Positions 1 through 8,675 of a stretch of DNA of 64,000 nucleotides are shown piece by piece. The position numbers and the translations under genes were made by a program. The number at the start of each line of letters is the position of its first letter. The first letter of the stretch is position 1. The notes beneath the pieces are model-generated. The model was not told the DNA's origin and did not search any database. It saw only the letters and a list, made by a program, of their open reading frames with translations. The stretch comes from Desulfuromonas acetexigens (lineage in GTDB: Bacteria; Desulfobacterota; Desulfuromonadia; Desulfuromonadales; Trichloromonadaceae), in NCBI RefSeq assembly GCF_900111775.1, contig NZ_FOJJ01000034.1, positions 248,001 to 312,000 of the forward strand, in the 5' to 3' direction.

Positions 1-117
1 ACTGCCGAGCAGCCAGGGATTGTGCAGGAGGTTGTTCAGGTCGATTTCGCGCAGGGCGGCAATCACCCGGCCGGTTTCAAAACGCTGCAGAAATTCGATA
101 ACATTGGAAAAATCCAT
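1..117 (-). CDS. Partial hypothetical protein (N-terminal 39 codons)
   Basis: A reverse-strand frame opens at an ATG (117-115) and stays open to the window edge, giving MDFSNVIEFLQRFETGRVIA and then a Leu/Asn-rich stretch ending NPWLLGS. A GGAG ribosome-binding site lies about 7 bases upstream of the ATG, and the amphipathic composition looks like a real protein start. The gene is divergent from murI. I do not recognise the family; the rest of the gene is outside the window. Confidence 0.55.
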   Translation of the reverse strand, partial: MDFSNVIEFLQRFETGRVIAALREIDLNNLLHNPWLLGS

Positions 118-219
118 AACAACTCCGCCGATTCGGAAGAAATCCGACTTCTCCTATATATTTGCTGCACGATAACAGGTTTCATGTGCAAAGGTAAAGT
201 CCAAAAACCCCCCGCATCC

Positions 220-248
220 TTGACTTTCCCGGGGCTCTTCACTACTAT
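220..248 (+). promoter_or_regulatory. Sigma70-type promoter upstream of murI
   Basis: TTGACT at 220-225, a 17-base spacer and TACTAT at 243-248 form a good -35/-10 pair. Transcription would start near 255, about 100 bases before the murI start, and would serve the murI-GerMN-metH cluster. The position between two divergent genes supports it. Confidence 0.5.
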
Positions 249-359
249 CGACCCCTGTTTTAATCGGCTGACGAAAAGCGCTCCTCCGCATTTTCCCTCG
301 GCCTTTTGAGCGGGATTTTCAGCGGCTCGTCGATTTTTTCAGGAAAGAAGATTCGCGCT

Positions 360-1157
360 TTGTCCGAACGTGCTATCGGGGTATTCGATTCCGGGGTGGG
401 CGGCCTGACCGTCCTCAAGGAGATGCTGCGCCTGCTCCCTGGTGAGGAACTGGTCTATCTTGGGGATACCGCTCGCGTTCCCTACGGCAGCAAGAGCCCG
501 GCGACGGTTCTGCGCTACGCCCTGGAGGCGGCGGCCTTTCTCGTCGAACAGCGGGTGAAGATGCTGGTGGTCGCCTGTAATACGGCCTCCTCGGTGGCCC
601 TCGACGAACTGGAGGAACGTTTCCGCCTGCCGGTGGTCGGGGTGATCGAGCCCGGCGCGCGCAAGGCTGTGGCGGTGACTCGCAGCCGCCGAGTCGGGGT
701 CATCGGCACCGAGGGAACGATCGCCAGCGGCGCCTATACCCGCGCCATCCATGCCCTCGATCCGACCATCGCGGTCTTTTCCGCCCCCTGCCCCCTCTTC
801 GTCCCCCTGGCCGAGGAAGGCTGGGCCGAGCATTCGGTGGCGCTGCTCACCGCCCGGGAATACCTGGCGCCGCTGATGGCCAAGGGGATCGATACCCTGG
901 TTCTCGGCTGCACCCACTACCCCCTGCTCAAAAGCACTTTGCGGCAGGTGCTGGGCGATGAGGTCGCCCTAGTCGATTCGGCCGAGGAGACCTCCCGCAC
1001 GGTCGAGGCCATGCTCAACGGCCATCGACTTCCCCGCCAGAGCGATCCGGGGGGGCCGCGCTTTTTCGTCACGGATATTCCGACCCGCTTCGTTCGGGTG
1101 GGCGGCGCCTTTCTCGGCCGCGATCTGAACGGGGTTACCCAGGTCAGCCTCGATTGA
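360..1157 (+). CDS. murI: Glutamate racemase MurI
   Basis: Glutamate racemase interconverts L- and D-glutamate and supplies D-Glu for peptidoglycan in the cytoplasm. The 265-residue product has the family signatures DSGVGG near the N terminus, ACNTASS with the first catalytic Cys, and GCTHYPLL with the second catalytic Cys. I chose the TTG at 360 because AGGAAAGAAG lies just upstream and the protein then begins a few residues before RAIGVFDSG, as in the family. The frame is open further up to a TTG at 306, but those extra 18 residues look like leader. It heads a co-oriented cluster with a GerMN protein and metH. Confidence 0.93.
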   Translation: MSERAIGVFDSGVGGLTVLKEMLRLLPGEELVYLGDTARVPYGSKSPATVLRYALEAAAFLVEQRVKMLVVACNTASSVALDELEERFRLPVVGVIEPGARKAVAVTRSRRVGVIGTEGTIASGAYTRAIHALDPTIAVFSAPCPLFVPLAEEGWAEHSVALLTAREYLAPLMAKGIDTLVLGCTHYPLLKSTLRQVLGDEVALVDSAEETSRTVEAMLNGHRLPRQSDPGGPRFFVTDIPTRFVRVGGAFLGRDLNGVTQVSLD

Positions 1158-1209
1158 ACGCGGCCGGTTTTTTTGGGATCATTCGCTTGCGCCGCCTGAG
1201 GAGGTTTCC

Positions 1210-1809
1210 ATGGTCACACCACAAAAAAAACCGCTGAACAAGCTGCTGCCGGCGCTGGTGATCGTCTTGCTCGGCGTGGCCGGGGTGCTGCTCGGGCGTT
1301 TTCTTTTCGCGCCGTCGAAGCCACCCGTCCCGCCGCCCCCGCCGCCGCCCGTGATGCGCGAGGTGCAGCTCTATTTCGCCACCGTCGCCGGTGATGGCCT
1401 GGTGGTAGAAACAGGCCGGATCGAGGATTGCCAGGTGCTCGAGGATTGTCTGCGGCGCACGCTGGAAGCCTTGGTCGCGGGACCTGCAGGGCCGCTGGTG
1501 CCGGTGTTGCCGCCGGGCACGCGGGTGCAGACGGTGACCATCGACGGCGCGACGGCCTGGGTCAGCTTCAGCCGCGAGCTGGTCTCCGGCCATCCCGGGG
1601 GGAGCATGAGCGAACTGCTCACCGTGCAGGCCCTGGCCAATACCTTGGCTGCCAACTTTTCCCACATCCGCCAGATCCGGATCCTCATCGAAGGGGAGCC
1701 GGTGCAGACCCTCAAAGGGCACGTCGATCTGCGCGGCCCGATCACCGCCGACTTTTCTCCGGCCCGGCCCCGGCTTGATGCCGGCGCCGCTCAACCCAAC
1801 GAGGAATGA
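1210..1809 (+). CDS. GerMN-domain membrane-anchored protein
   Basis: The 199-residue product has one N-terminal membrane segment (about residues 12-32), a run of prolines (about 38-47) as a linker, and then a domain of about 140 residues matching the GerMN (sporulation/germination, PF10646-like) pattern: a strand with FATVAGDGLV, a conserved ALVAGP turn, VTIDGATAWVSFSREL and a LTVQALANTLAANF helix. It is probably exposed on the periplasmic side. Its function in non-sporulating Desulfuromonadales is unknown; placement between murI and metH suggests a cell-envelope role. The ATG at 1210 follows GAGGAGG. The last codons lie just upstream of metH, with 1 base between the stop and the metH ATG. 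Confidence 0.8.
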   Translation: MVTPQKKPLNKLLPALVIVLLGVAGVLLGRFLFAPSKPPVPPPPPPPVMREVQLYFATVAGDGLVVETGRIEDCQVLEDCLRRTLEALVAGPAGPLVPVLPPGTRVQTVTIDGATAWVSFSRELVSGHPGGSMSELLTVQALANTLAANFSHIRQIRILIEGEPVQTLKGHVDLRGPITADFSPARPRLDAGAAQPNEE

Positions 1810-1810
1810 C

Positions 1811-4210
1811 ATGGCCGATTTTCTTCAAGCCATCAAGGAACAGGTGCTGGTGCTCGACGGCGCCATGGGCACCATGCTGCAAGAGCGCGGCCTTCAGGCC
1901 GGAGCCTCCCCCGAAGCGATGAATCTGGAGGCGCCCGCGGTCGTTGAGGGGGTGCATCGCGCCTATGCCGAGGCCGGGGCGGACATCCTGGTGAGCAACA
2001 CCTTTGGCGGCAGCCGCAGCAAGCTGGCCCATTACGGGCTGGAAGGGCGGGTCGCCGAGATCAACCGGGCCGGGGTCGAGATCGTTCGCCGGGCCGCCGG
2101 TTCCGGGCAGTTTGTGGCCGCCTCCATCGGCCCGACCGGACGTTTTCTGCAGCCGGTGGGGGATGCCGGTTTCGACGAGATGGTCGAGATCTTCGGCGAG
2201 CAGGTACAGGCCTTCGTCGCGGGCGGCGCCGATCTCATCTCCATGGAAACCTTTCTTGATGTCCGCGAACTGCGGGCGGCGGTGATCGCCTGCCGCGAAT
2301 TCTCGAAACTGCCCATCATCGCCCAGATGACTTTCGACGATGCTGGGCGCACCGTCCTCGGCACCCCGCCGGAAGCTGCCGCCGTCACCCTCGACGCCCT
2401 CGGCGCCGACGTCATCGGTTCCAACTGCGGCCTCGGCATCGACGGTATCTACGCCATTCTCGAAAAGATGCGCACCGTGACCAGTCGCCCGCTCATCGCC
2501 CAGGCCAACGCCGGGCTGCCGCAACTGGTCGACGGCCAGACCGTCTTCCCCGGCACCCCCGAGGAGATGACCGCCTATCACGACCGCCTGATCGCCCTCG
2601 GTGCCCGCGTCATTGGCGGCTGCTGCGGCACCACCCCGGCCCATATCCGCGCCATCCGCGACGCCCTCGACGGGCGGAACCAGCGCTGGACGCCGCCCAA
2701 GCGCCGCGGCTTCCTCTCCAGCCGCTCGGCGGTGGTGGAGATCGGTGGCGCCGCCCCCTGCGCCATCATTGGCGAACGCATCAATCCCACCGGCAAGAAG
2801 GCCTACAGCGCCGAGTTGCGGGAAGGGAAGACCGCCTACATCCGTCGCGAGGCCCAGGAACAGACGCGGGTTGGGGCAGCATTGCTCGATGTCAACTGCG
2901 GCACCCCCGGGGTCGACGAACCGGCCGCCCTGGAACGGGCGGTCTACGCTGTCAGCGGCGTCAGCAGCGCACCGCTGGTCCTCGATTCCTCCGATCCGGC
3001 GGCCTTGGAGCGGGCGCTCAAGGCGGTGGACGGCAAAGTGCTGATCAACTCCGTTTCCGGCGAAGAAAAGAGCCGGCGCGTCATTTTGCCCCTGGCCCGC
3101 AAGTACGGCGCGGCGGTAATCGGTCTGGCGCTGGACGAGTCCGGCATCCCGGAAACCGCCGAAGGGCGGACGCGCGTCGCCGGCAAGATCCTGGAAGCGG
3201 CGCTGGCGGCGGGACTGCCGAAGGAGGATGTGGTCATCGACTGCCTGACCCTGACCGTCTCCGCCGAGCAGAAGCGGGCGATGGAGACGATCCGCGCCCT
3301 GCGCGCCGTGCGCGACGAACTGGGGCTGGCCACGGTCCTCGGCGTGAGCAACATCTCCTTCGGTCTGCCCAACCGGCCGGTCCTCTCGGCAACCTTCTTC
3401 GCCATGGCGCTGGAGGCCGGGCTCGCCGCCGCCATCGTCAATCCCAAAGAAGAACGGATGATGGACGCCTTCCGCGCGGCCATGGTCCTGCTCGGCAAGG
3501 ATGAGCGGGCCGAGGAGTTTATCGCCGTCTACGGCGGCGCCCAGGCGGTGCCGACGGTGCCCAAGGGGGAAGGGCCGGAACCGGCGATCCGCGAGCTGCT
3601 CGGTTTCGCTGTCATTGAAGGGGACAAGGACGGCATCGTCGCGCTGGTGGAACGGGCTCTGGGCGAGGGGCTTTCTCCTCTGCAGATCAGCAACGAAGGA
3701 CTCTTGTCGGGGTTGGAGGAGGTCGGGCGGCGCTTCGGCCGCAACCAGATCTTCCTCCCCCAGGTGATGCTCTCCGCCGAGACCATGCAGGCCGCCTTCG
3801 CCCGCCTCAAGCAGGAGCTGCGTGGGGACGCCGCGCAAAGCCTCGGTAAGATTCTGATGGCGACGGTCGAGGGGGATATCCACGACATCGGCAAGAATAT
3901 CGTCTGCACCCTGCTTGAAAATCACGGCTTCGAGGTCATCGACCTGGGCAAGAACGTTCCCGCCGCGCGCATTCTCGACGCCGCGCAAAAGCATCAGGTC
4001 GATGCCGTCGGCCTTTCGGCGCTGATGACCACGACCTTGCAACAGATGGAGGTCGTTCTGGGGCAGCTGCGCGCGGCCGGAATCAAGGTCTTCACCATGG
4101 TCGGCGGCGCCGTCGTCACCCAGGATTACGCCGACGCTATCGGCGCCGATCTCTATGCTGCCGACGCCCTCGAAGCGGTGGCCAAAGTCAAGGCGTTGCT
4201 CGCCCGTTGA
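1811..4210 (+). CDS. metH: Cobalamin-dependent methionine synthase, short form lacking the reactivation domain
   Basis: MetH transfers the methyl group of methyl-tetrahydrofolate to homocysteine through cobalamin. The 799-residue product has the homocysteine-binding barrel (about 1-290, with GSNCG and GGCCGTTPAHI zinc Cys residues), the pterin-binding barrel (about 310-570, with INPTGKK and LDSSDP), and the cap plus B12-binding Rossmann domain (about 590-799, with DIHDIGKNIV containing the cobalt-ligating His). It ends there, so the C-terminal AdoMet-binding reactivation domain of the roughly 1200-residue E. coli enzyme is missing; this short form is common in Geobacter and some thermophiles. 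The ATG at 1811 follows GAGGA. The open frame extends upstream into the GerMN gene, but that part is not family-like. Confidence 0.93.
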   Translation: MADFLQAIKEQVLVLDGAMGTMLQERGLQAGASPEAMNLEAPAVVEGVHRAYAEAGADILVSNTFGGSRSKLAHYGLEGRVAEINRAGVEIVRRAAGSGQFVAASIGPTGRFLQPVGDAGFDEMVEIFGEQVQAFVAGGADLISMETFLDVRELRAAVIACREFSKLPIIAQMTFDDAGRTVLGTPPEAAAVTLDALGADVIGSNCGLGIDGIYAILEKMRTVTSRPLIAQANAGLPQLVDGQTVFPGTPEEMTAYHDRLIALGARVIGGCCGTTPAHIRAIRDALDGRNQRWTPPKRRGFLSSRSAVVEIGGAAPCAIIGERINPTGKKAYSAELREGKTAYIRREAQEQTRVGAALLDVNCGTPGVDEPAALERAVYAVSGVSSAPLVLDSSDPAALERALKAVDGKVLINSVSGEEKSRRVILPLARKYGAAVIGLALDESGIPETAEGRTRVAGKILEAALAAGLPKEDVVIDCLTLTVSAEQKRAMETIRALRAVRDELGLATVLGVSNISFGLPNRPVLSATFFAMALEAGLAAAIVNPKEERMMDAFRAAMVLLGKDERAEEFIAVYGGAQAVPTVPKGEGPEPAIRELLGFAVIEGDKDGIVALVERALGEGLSPLQISNEGLLSGLEEVGRRFGRNQIFLPQVMLSAETMQAAFARLKQELRGDAAQSLGKILMATVEGDIHDIGKNIVCTLLENHGFEVIDLGKNVPAARILDAAQKHQVDAVGLSALMTTTLQQMEVVLGQLRAAGIKVFTMVGGAVVTQDYADAIGADLYAADALEAVAKVKALLAR

Positions 4211-4298
4211 TGCCCGGAGGCCGGGCCGGGCGGGCCTTGCGCCATTTCGCGTAATGTGTTAACAATGAACCGTTATTTCACTGGGTCGCGAGGCGCGC

Positions 4299-4850
4299 AT
4301 GGTTTTCGGTTTCAATCATAATTTTCGTTACAAGGGGGGCGTTTACCACGTCCAGACCGAGGACAGCGGGGAGAAAAATCCCCAGGTCGTCACTCTCCTT
4401 TACCACGGCGGCACCATTCTCGCGTCGACCAAGACCTCTTACGCCGATCAGCTCGGTGTCGATCAGTTGGAAAAACAGGTCGAAGAGCTGATGAAGCAGC
4501 AGCACCGGGATATGCTGCGGCGGCTCAAGGAGGGGGAATTCGACGGCCGCATCGAGAACCTCAAGTTCGCTGCCGCCACTGAACTCCCCGTCGCTCCCGT
4601 CTCCGGTGTTGCCGCCGATCCGTCTCCTGCCGCGCCTTCCCCGGCCGCTCCGGTTTCCGTTCCGCCGGCCGCTTCCTCCCCCCCGTCGCCGGCCGTTTCA
4701 CCACCGGCGCCTGCCCAGCCCGTACCGGTTCCGGCAACCGCCCCGGTTGTGACCGCATCCCCGGCGGTCAAGCCGCCGGCGCCGAAACCGGTCGCCGAAC
4801 CCAGCCTCGACGACATCATTCTCTCCTATCTCATGGGCGAGGATTCTTGA
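4299..4850 (+). CDS. Conserved hypothetical protein with Pro/Ala-rich linker
   Basis: The 183-residue product has a compact N-terminal part (about 1-95) beginning MVFGFNHNFRYKGGVYHVQT, followed by a Pro/Ala/Val-rich low-complexity stretch (about 100-165) and a short C-terminal motif LDDIILSYLMGED. There is no signal peptide or membrane span. The N-terminal part resembles short proteins of unknown function seen in Desulfuromonadales and myxobacteria; I cannot name a function. The conserved C-terminal tag after a flexible linker suggests a docking peptide for a partner. It is followed after 3 bases by the pseudopilin-like gene, so the two are probably co-transcribed. Confidence 0.7.
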   Translation: MVFGFNHNFRYKGGVYHVQTEDSGEKNPQVVTLLYHGGTILASTKTSYADQLGVDQLEKQVEELMKQQHRDMLRRLKEGEFDGRIENLKFAAATELPVAPVSGVAADPSPAAPSPAAPVSVPPAASSPPSPAVSPPAPAQPVPVPATAPVVTASPAVKPPAPKPVAEPSLDDIILSYLMGEDS

Positions 4851-4853
4851 AGG

Positions 4854-5402
4854 ATGATCAGGTTCGCTCCGCGATGGGGTTTCATCGGAAACCAGCGGGG
4901 GGTCACCCTGCTGACGGTGCTGGTCATGGTGGTGGTCATCGGCCTCACCCTCGGCATGGCCGGAACGAATTGGCGTGCGCTCATGCAGCGGGAACGGGAG
5001 GAAGAACTCTTCTGGCGCGGCGATCAGTACCGGCGCGCCATTGAAAGCTATCAGCAGGTCAATCACGGCGGCCTGCAACGCTACCCCGAGCGTCTCGAAG
5101 ACCTGCTGCGCGACCCGCGTTCCCTGCAGGTCAAACGCCATCTGCGGCGGCTCTATTCCGACCCCATGACCGGTGGCGACTGGGTGCTGGTGAAGGATCC
5201 CGCCGGGGGAGTCAAGGGGGTGCGCAGTTCGAGCAACGACGAGCCCTTCAAAAAGGATAATTTCCCCGAGGAATACGATACCTTCGTCGATCGGGGCAAA
5301 TACAGCGAATGGGAGTTTTCCTACACGCCCGAAAAAACTCGCGCCGGAAGCACCGCGGGCGCGGGTGTTCCGACCGCCGCCGGGAATCTCCCGGCCAACT
5401 GA
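4854..5402 (+). CDS. Pseudopilin-like protein (type II secretion / type IV pilin family)
   Basis: The 182-residue protein has a prepilin-like N terminus: basic leader with QRG, then VTLLTVLVMVVVIGLTLGMA as the hydrophobic helix. The residue that would be Glu5 of a mature pilin is Thr, as in minor pseudopilins of the GspK type, which cap the pseudopilus. The C-terminal part is hydrophilic, with DPMTGGDWVLV resembling the GspG-type loop. It is away from the gsp operon at 28.7-40.5 kb and next to the proline-rich protein. It may be an accessory minor pilin of a type IV or type II system. Processing would need a prepilin peptidase that is not in this window. Confidence 0.75.
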   Translation: MIRFAPRWGFIGNQRGVTLLTVLVMVVVIGLTLGMAGTNWRALMQREREEELFWRGDQYRRAIESYQQVNHGGLQRYPERLEDLLRDPRSLQVKRHLRRLYSDPMTGGDWVLVKDPAGGVKGVRSSSNDEPFKKDNFPEEYDTFVDRGKYSEWEFSYTPEKTRAGSTAGAGVPTAAGNLPAN

Positions 5403-5421
5403 TTGAAAGCCTGGGTGCGCA

Positions 5422-6909
5422 TTGTTTTTCAAGAGCCTCGTCACGCGCGTCATCATTCTGCATATCCTGCTGCTGGTCATCGGCATCAGTGTCCTGACCC
5501 TGTTCCATCTGCGGCGGGAGCAGGGGCACCTGGTCGGCTCGACCCGGCAGAATGCCACTCTGCTTTTGGCCACCATCGAAAAGGCGATCTTCAACGCCAT
5601 GTGCACCGGGCAGAACGACGAGGTGCAGGTCATTCTCCAGTCCATCGGTGAAAACCCCCAGCTTGCCGCCCTGCGCATCTTCTCGCCCGACGGCACCATT
5701 CTCAAGTCGGCGCACCCCGAGGAGATCGGTCGGCAGGTCGGTTTCAACGAACTGGCGCTCTTTCAGAACCGTCGCGACCACGCGATTTTTCGCTACGGCG
5801 ACAAAGAGCTGCTCGGGGTACTCAGGCCGATCATGGCCGATCGCCGCTGCTACAGCTGCCACGGCAGCGGGCACCAGGTGCTCGGGCTACTCAACCTGAA
5901 CTACTCCCTCGCCGACACCCGCCAGAAGTTGCGGGAGTCGACCCAGTTTTTCCTCGTTTCCACCCTCGTCATCCTGGCCGTGCTCTCGGCCGGGGCCGCT
6001 TTTCTGCTGCTGCGTTTCGTGCGCCGGCCGATTCATTCCCTGGCCGAACAGATGGCCAAGGTCGAACAGGGGGATCTGAGCGGCCGGGTCACCCCTCTCG
6101 CTTCCGACGAAATGGGCAGCTTGGCCGGCAGTTTCAACTCGATGGTCGACAACCTCGAGAAGGCGCGCAAAACCCTGGAGCAGTACCACTATCAGCAAAT
6201 GGTACGAGCCGATCGTCTGGCTTCCGTGGGTGAAATGGCCTCCGGCGTGGCGCATGAAATCAAGAACCCCCTGGCCGGGATCGGCAGCGCCATCGCCGTG
6301 CTCGCCGATGATTTTCCCGAGGACGACCCCCGGCGGCGGATTGTCGCCGAGGTGCTCGAACAGCTCAACCGTCTCAACAAGACCGCCAGCGATCTCCTCT
6401 ACTTCGGCAAGCCCGGCGACCCTGATCCCGCCTTTGTCGATCTCAACGAACTGGTCAACAAGACCCTCTTTTTTATCGCCCAGCATCCGGAATCGCGCAA
6501 CGTTCATCGCATCAAGATTCTCGATCGTGAGCTGACGCCCGTCTGGGCCGACGAAAAGCAGTTGCAGCAAGTGCTCTTCAATGTGATGATCAATGCCCTG
6601 CAAGCCATGACGGCGGGGGGCTCCCTGACCGTGGAGACCGCCCGCGTCGACCACGACGGCCAGATAATGGCCCGAATCATCGTTAGCGACACCGGTCCGG
6701 GTATCGCCGAAAAGGAACTGGAGAAGATTTTCTCCCCCTTCTATACCACCAAGACCCAGGGGACCGGGTTGGGCCTGGCCATCTGCCGCCGCCTGATGGA
6801 GCAGCAAGGGGGAGGCATTCGGGTTGAAAGCCGTCTCGGCGAAGGTTCCGTCTTTACCATTGAAATCCCCATCCCCAGCGGGGAAACCGCCAACTGCCAA
6901 AGAGGATAA
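5422..6909 (+). CDS. Membrane histidine kinase with periplasmic c-type heme motif
   Basis: The 495-residue kinase has a membrane helix at about residues 8-30, a periplasmic sensor region to about 170, a second helix at about 173-198, HAMP (about 200-250), HisKA with HEIKNPLAG (phosphorylatable His278) and a HATPase domain (N, G1 DTGPGIAEKELEKIF, GTGLGLAI). The sensor contains CYSCH at residues 143-147, a covalent heme c attachment motif, so it probably senses redox state, a gas or a diffusible electron carrier. Covalent heme sensors are known among Geobacter chemoreceptors and kinases. The only usable start in frame is the TTG at 5422, since a stop lies at 5404. The response regulator follows 2 bases later. 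Confidence 0.9.
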   Translation: MFFKSLVTRVIILHILLLVIGISVLTLFHLRREQGHLVGSTRQNATLLLATIEKAIFNAMCTGQNDEVQVILQSIGENPQLAALRIFSPDGTILKSAHPEEIGRQVGFNELALFQNRRDHAIFRYGDKELLGVLRPIMADRRCYSCHGSGHQVLGLLNLNYSLADTRQKLRESTQFFLVSTLVILAVLSAGAAFLLLRFVRRPIHSLAEQMAKVEQGDLSGRVTPLASDEMGSLAGSFNSMVDNLEKARKTLEQYHYQQMVRADRLASVGEMASGVAHEIKNPLAGIGSAIAVLADDFPEDDPRRRIVAEVLEQLNRLNKTASDLLYFGKPGDPDPAFVDLNELVNKTLFFIAQHPESRNVHRIKILDRELTPVWADEKQLQQVLFNVMINALQAMTAGGSLTVETARVDHDGQIMARIIVSDTGPGIAEKELEKIFSPFYTTKTQGTGLGLAICRRLMEQQGGGIRVESRLGEGSVFTIEIPIPSGETANCQRG

Positions 6910-6911
6910 CC

Positions 6912-8282
<1,371 letters not shown>

Positions 8283-8364
8283 TCGGGAAAAGCGAGAAAA
8301 CCATCCATCTTTCGGGTCTGTCGGCCATTTGACGGCAGCATGGTCTTTTCCCGTTTTTTTGACA

Positions 8365-8407
8365 GGGCGCGGTGCGCGGTAAATCGCCAGCGCGCCCGAA
8401 ATTTTTT
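8365..8407 (+). terminator. Probable terminator of the two-component operon
   Basis: GGGCGCG at 8365-8371 pairs with CGCGCCC at 8391-8397, and a run of six T follows at 8402-8407. The loop is long (19 bases) but has room for an inner stem. It lies 83 bases after the regulator stop. Confidence 0.5.
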
Positions 8408-8436
8408 CTCTCCGGACACTTTTCGCCTATCCCACC

Positions 8437-8513
8437 CATTGATTTATTTGATTTCTTCAATGAAAATCTGAGCTTTTCCCCCTAGCGTATCCCGCATTTT
8501 CTCGGGTATCGCT
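8437..8513 (+). promoter_or_regulatory. Two dyads, candidate enhancer sites for the sigma54 activator
   Basis: CATTGA at 8437-8442 is the inverted repeat of TCAATG at 8457-8462, with half-sites 20 bases (two helical turns) apart. A second interrupted dyad runs AGCGTATCCCG at 8484-8494 and CGGGTATCGCT at 8503-8513, matching in its outer AGCG/CGCT and inner CCCG/CGGG. They lie roughly 100-160 bases upstream of the predicted start, where NtrC-type activators bind. Which dyad, if either, is bound is unknown. Confidence 0.4.
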
Positions 8514-8584
8514 CTCTCTTTTCTCTCATCGTCGTCCTTTTCCCTCCTCGGCTCCCAGCCCCCGTCCGTTTCCGAGCAATCTAC

Positions 8585-8601
8585 TTGGTATCACCGTTGC
8601 A
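8585..8601 (+). promoter_or_regulatory. Sigma54 (-24/-12) promoter of the cytochrome operon
   Basis: TTGGTATCACCGTTGCA agrees with the YTGGCACGRNNNTTGCW consensus at the invariant GG (8587-8588) and GC (8599-8600), which are spaced correctly 12 bases apart, and at the TTGCA block. Initiation would fall near 8612. This excludes the in-frame ATG at 8601 as the start of the downstream gene and fits the ATG at 8676. A sigma54 activator is encoded immediately upstream. Confidence 0.7.
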
Positions 8602-8675
8602 TGAATGATGTTAGCGGACCTGTCACCGCCGCCTGCGACGTGAATAAACGTCCAGGGATTTGGGGAGGCACAGCT

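Noticed and set aside
22-309. Open + frame of 95 codons before murI
   Set aside because: It runs antisense to the partial gene at 1-117, has no ribosome-binding site and its end covers the murI promoter; composition is not protein-like.
1742-4042. 766-codon reverse frame across metH
   Set aside because: Mirror frame of a GC-rich gene; Gly/His/Arg-rich without motifs, whereas the + frame is a clear MetH.
8601-8675. Upstream ATG at 8601 as start of the propeller protein
   Set aside because: It lies within the -12 element and before the predicted transcript start, and would put 25 residues ahead of an otherwise clean signal peptide.
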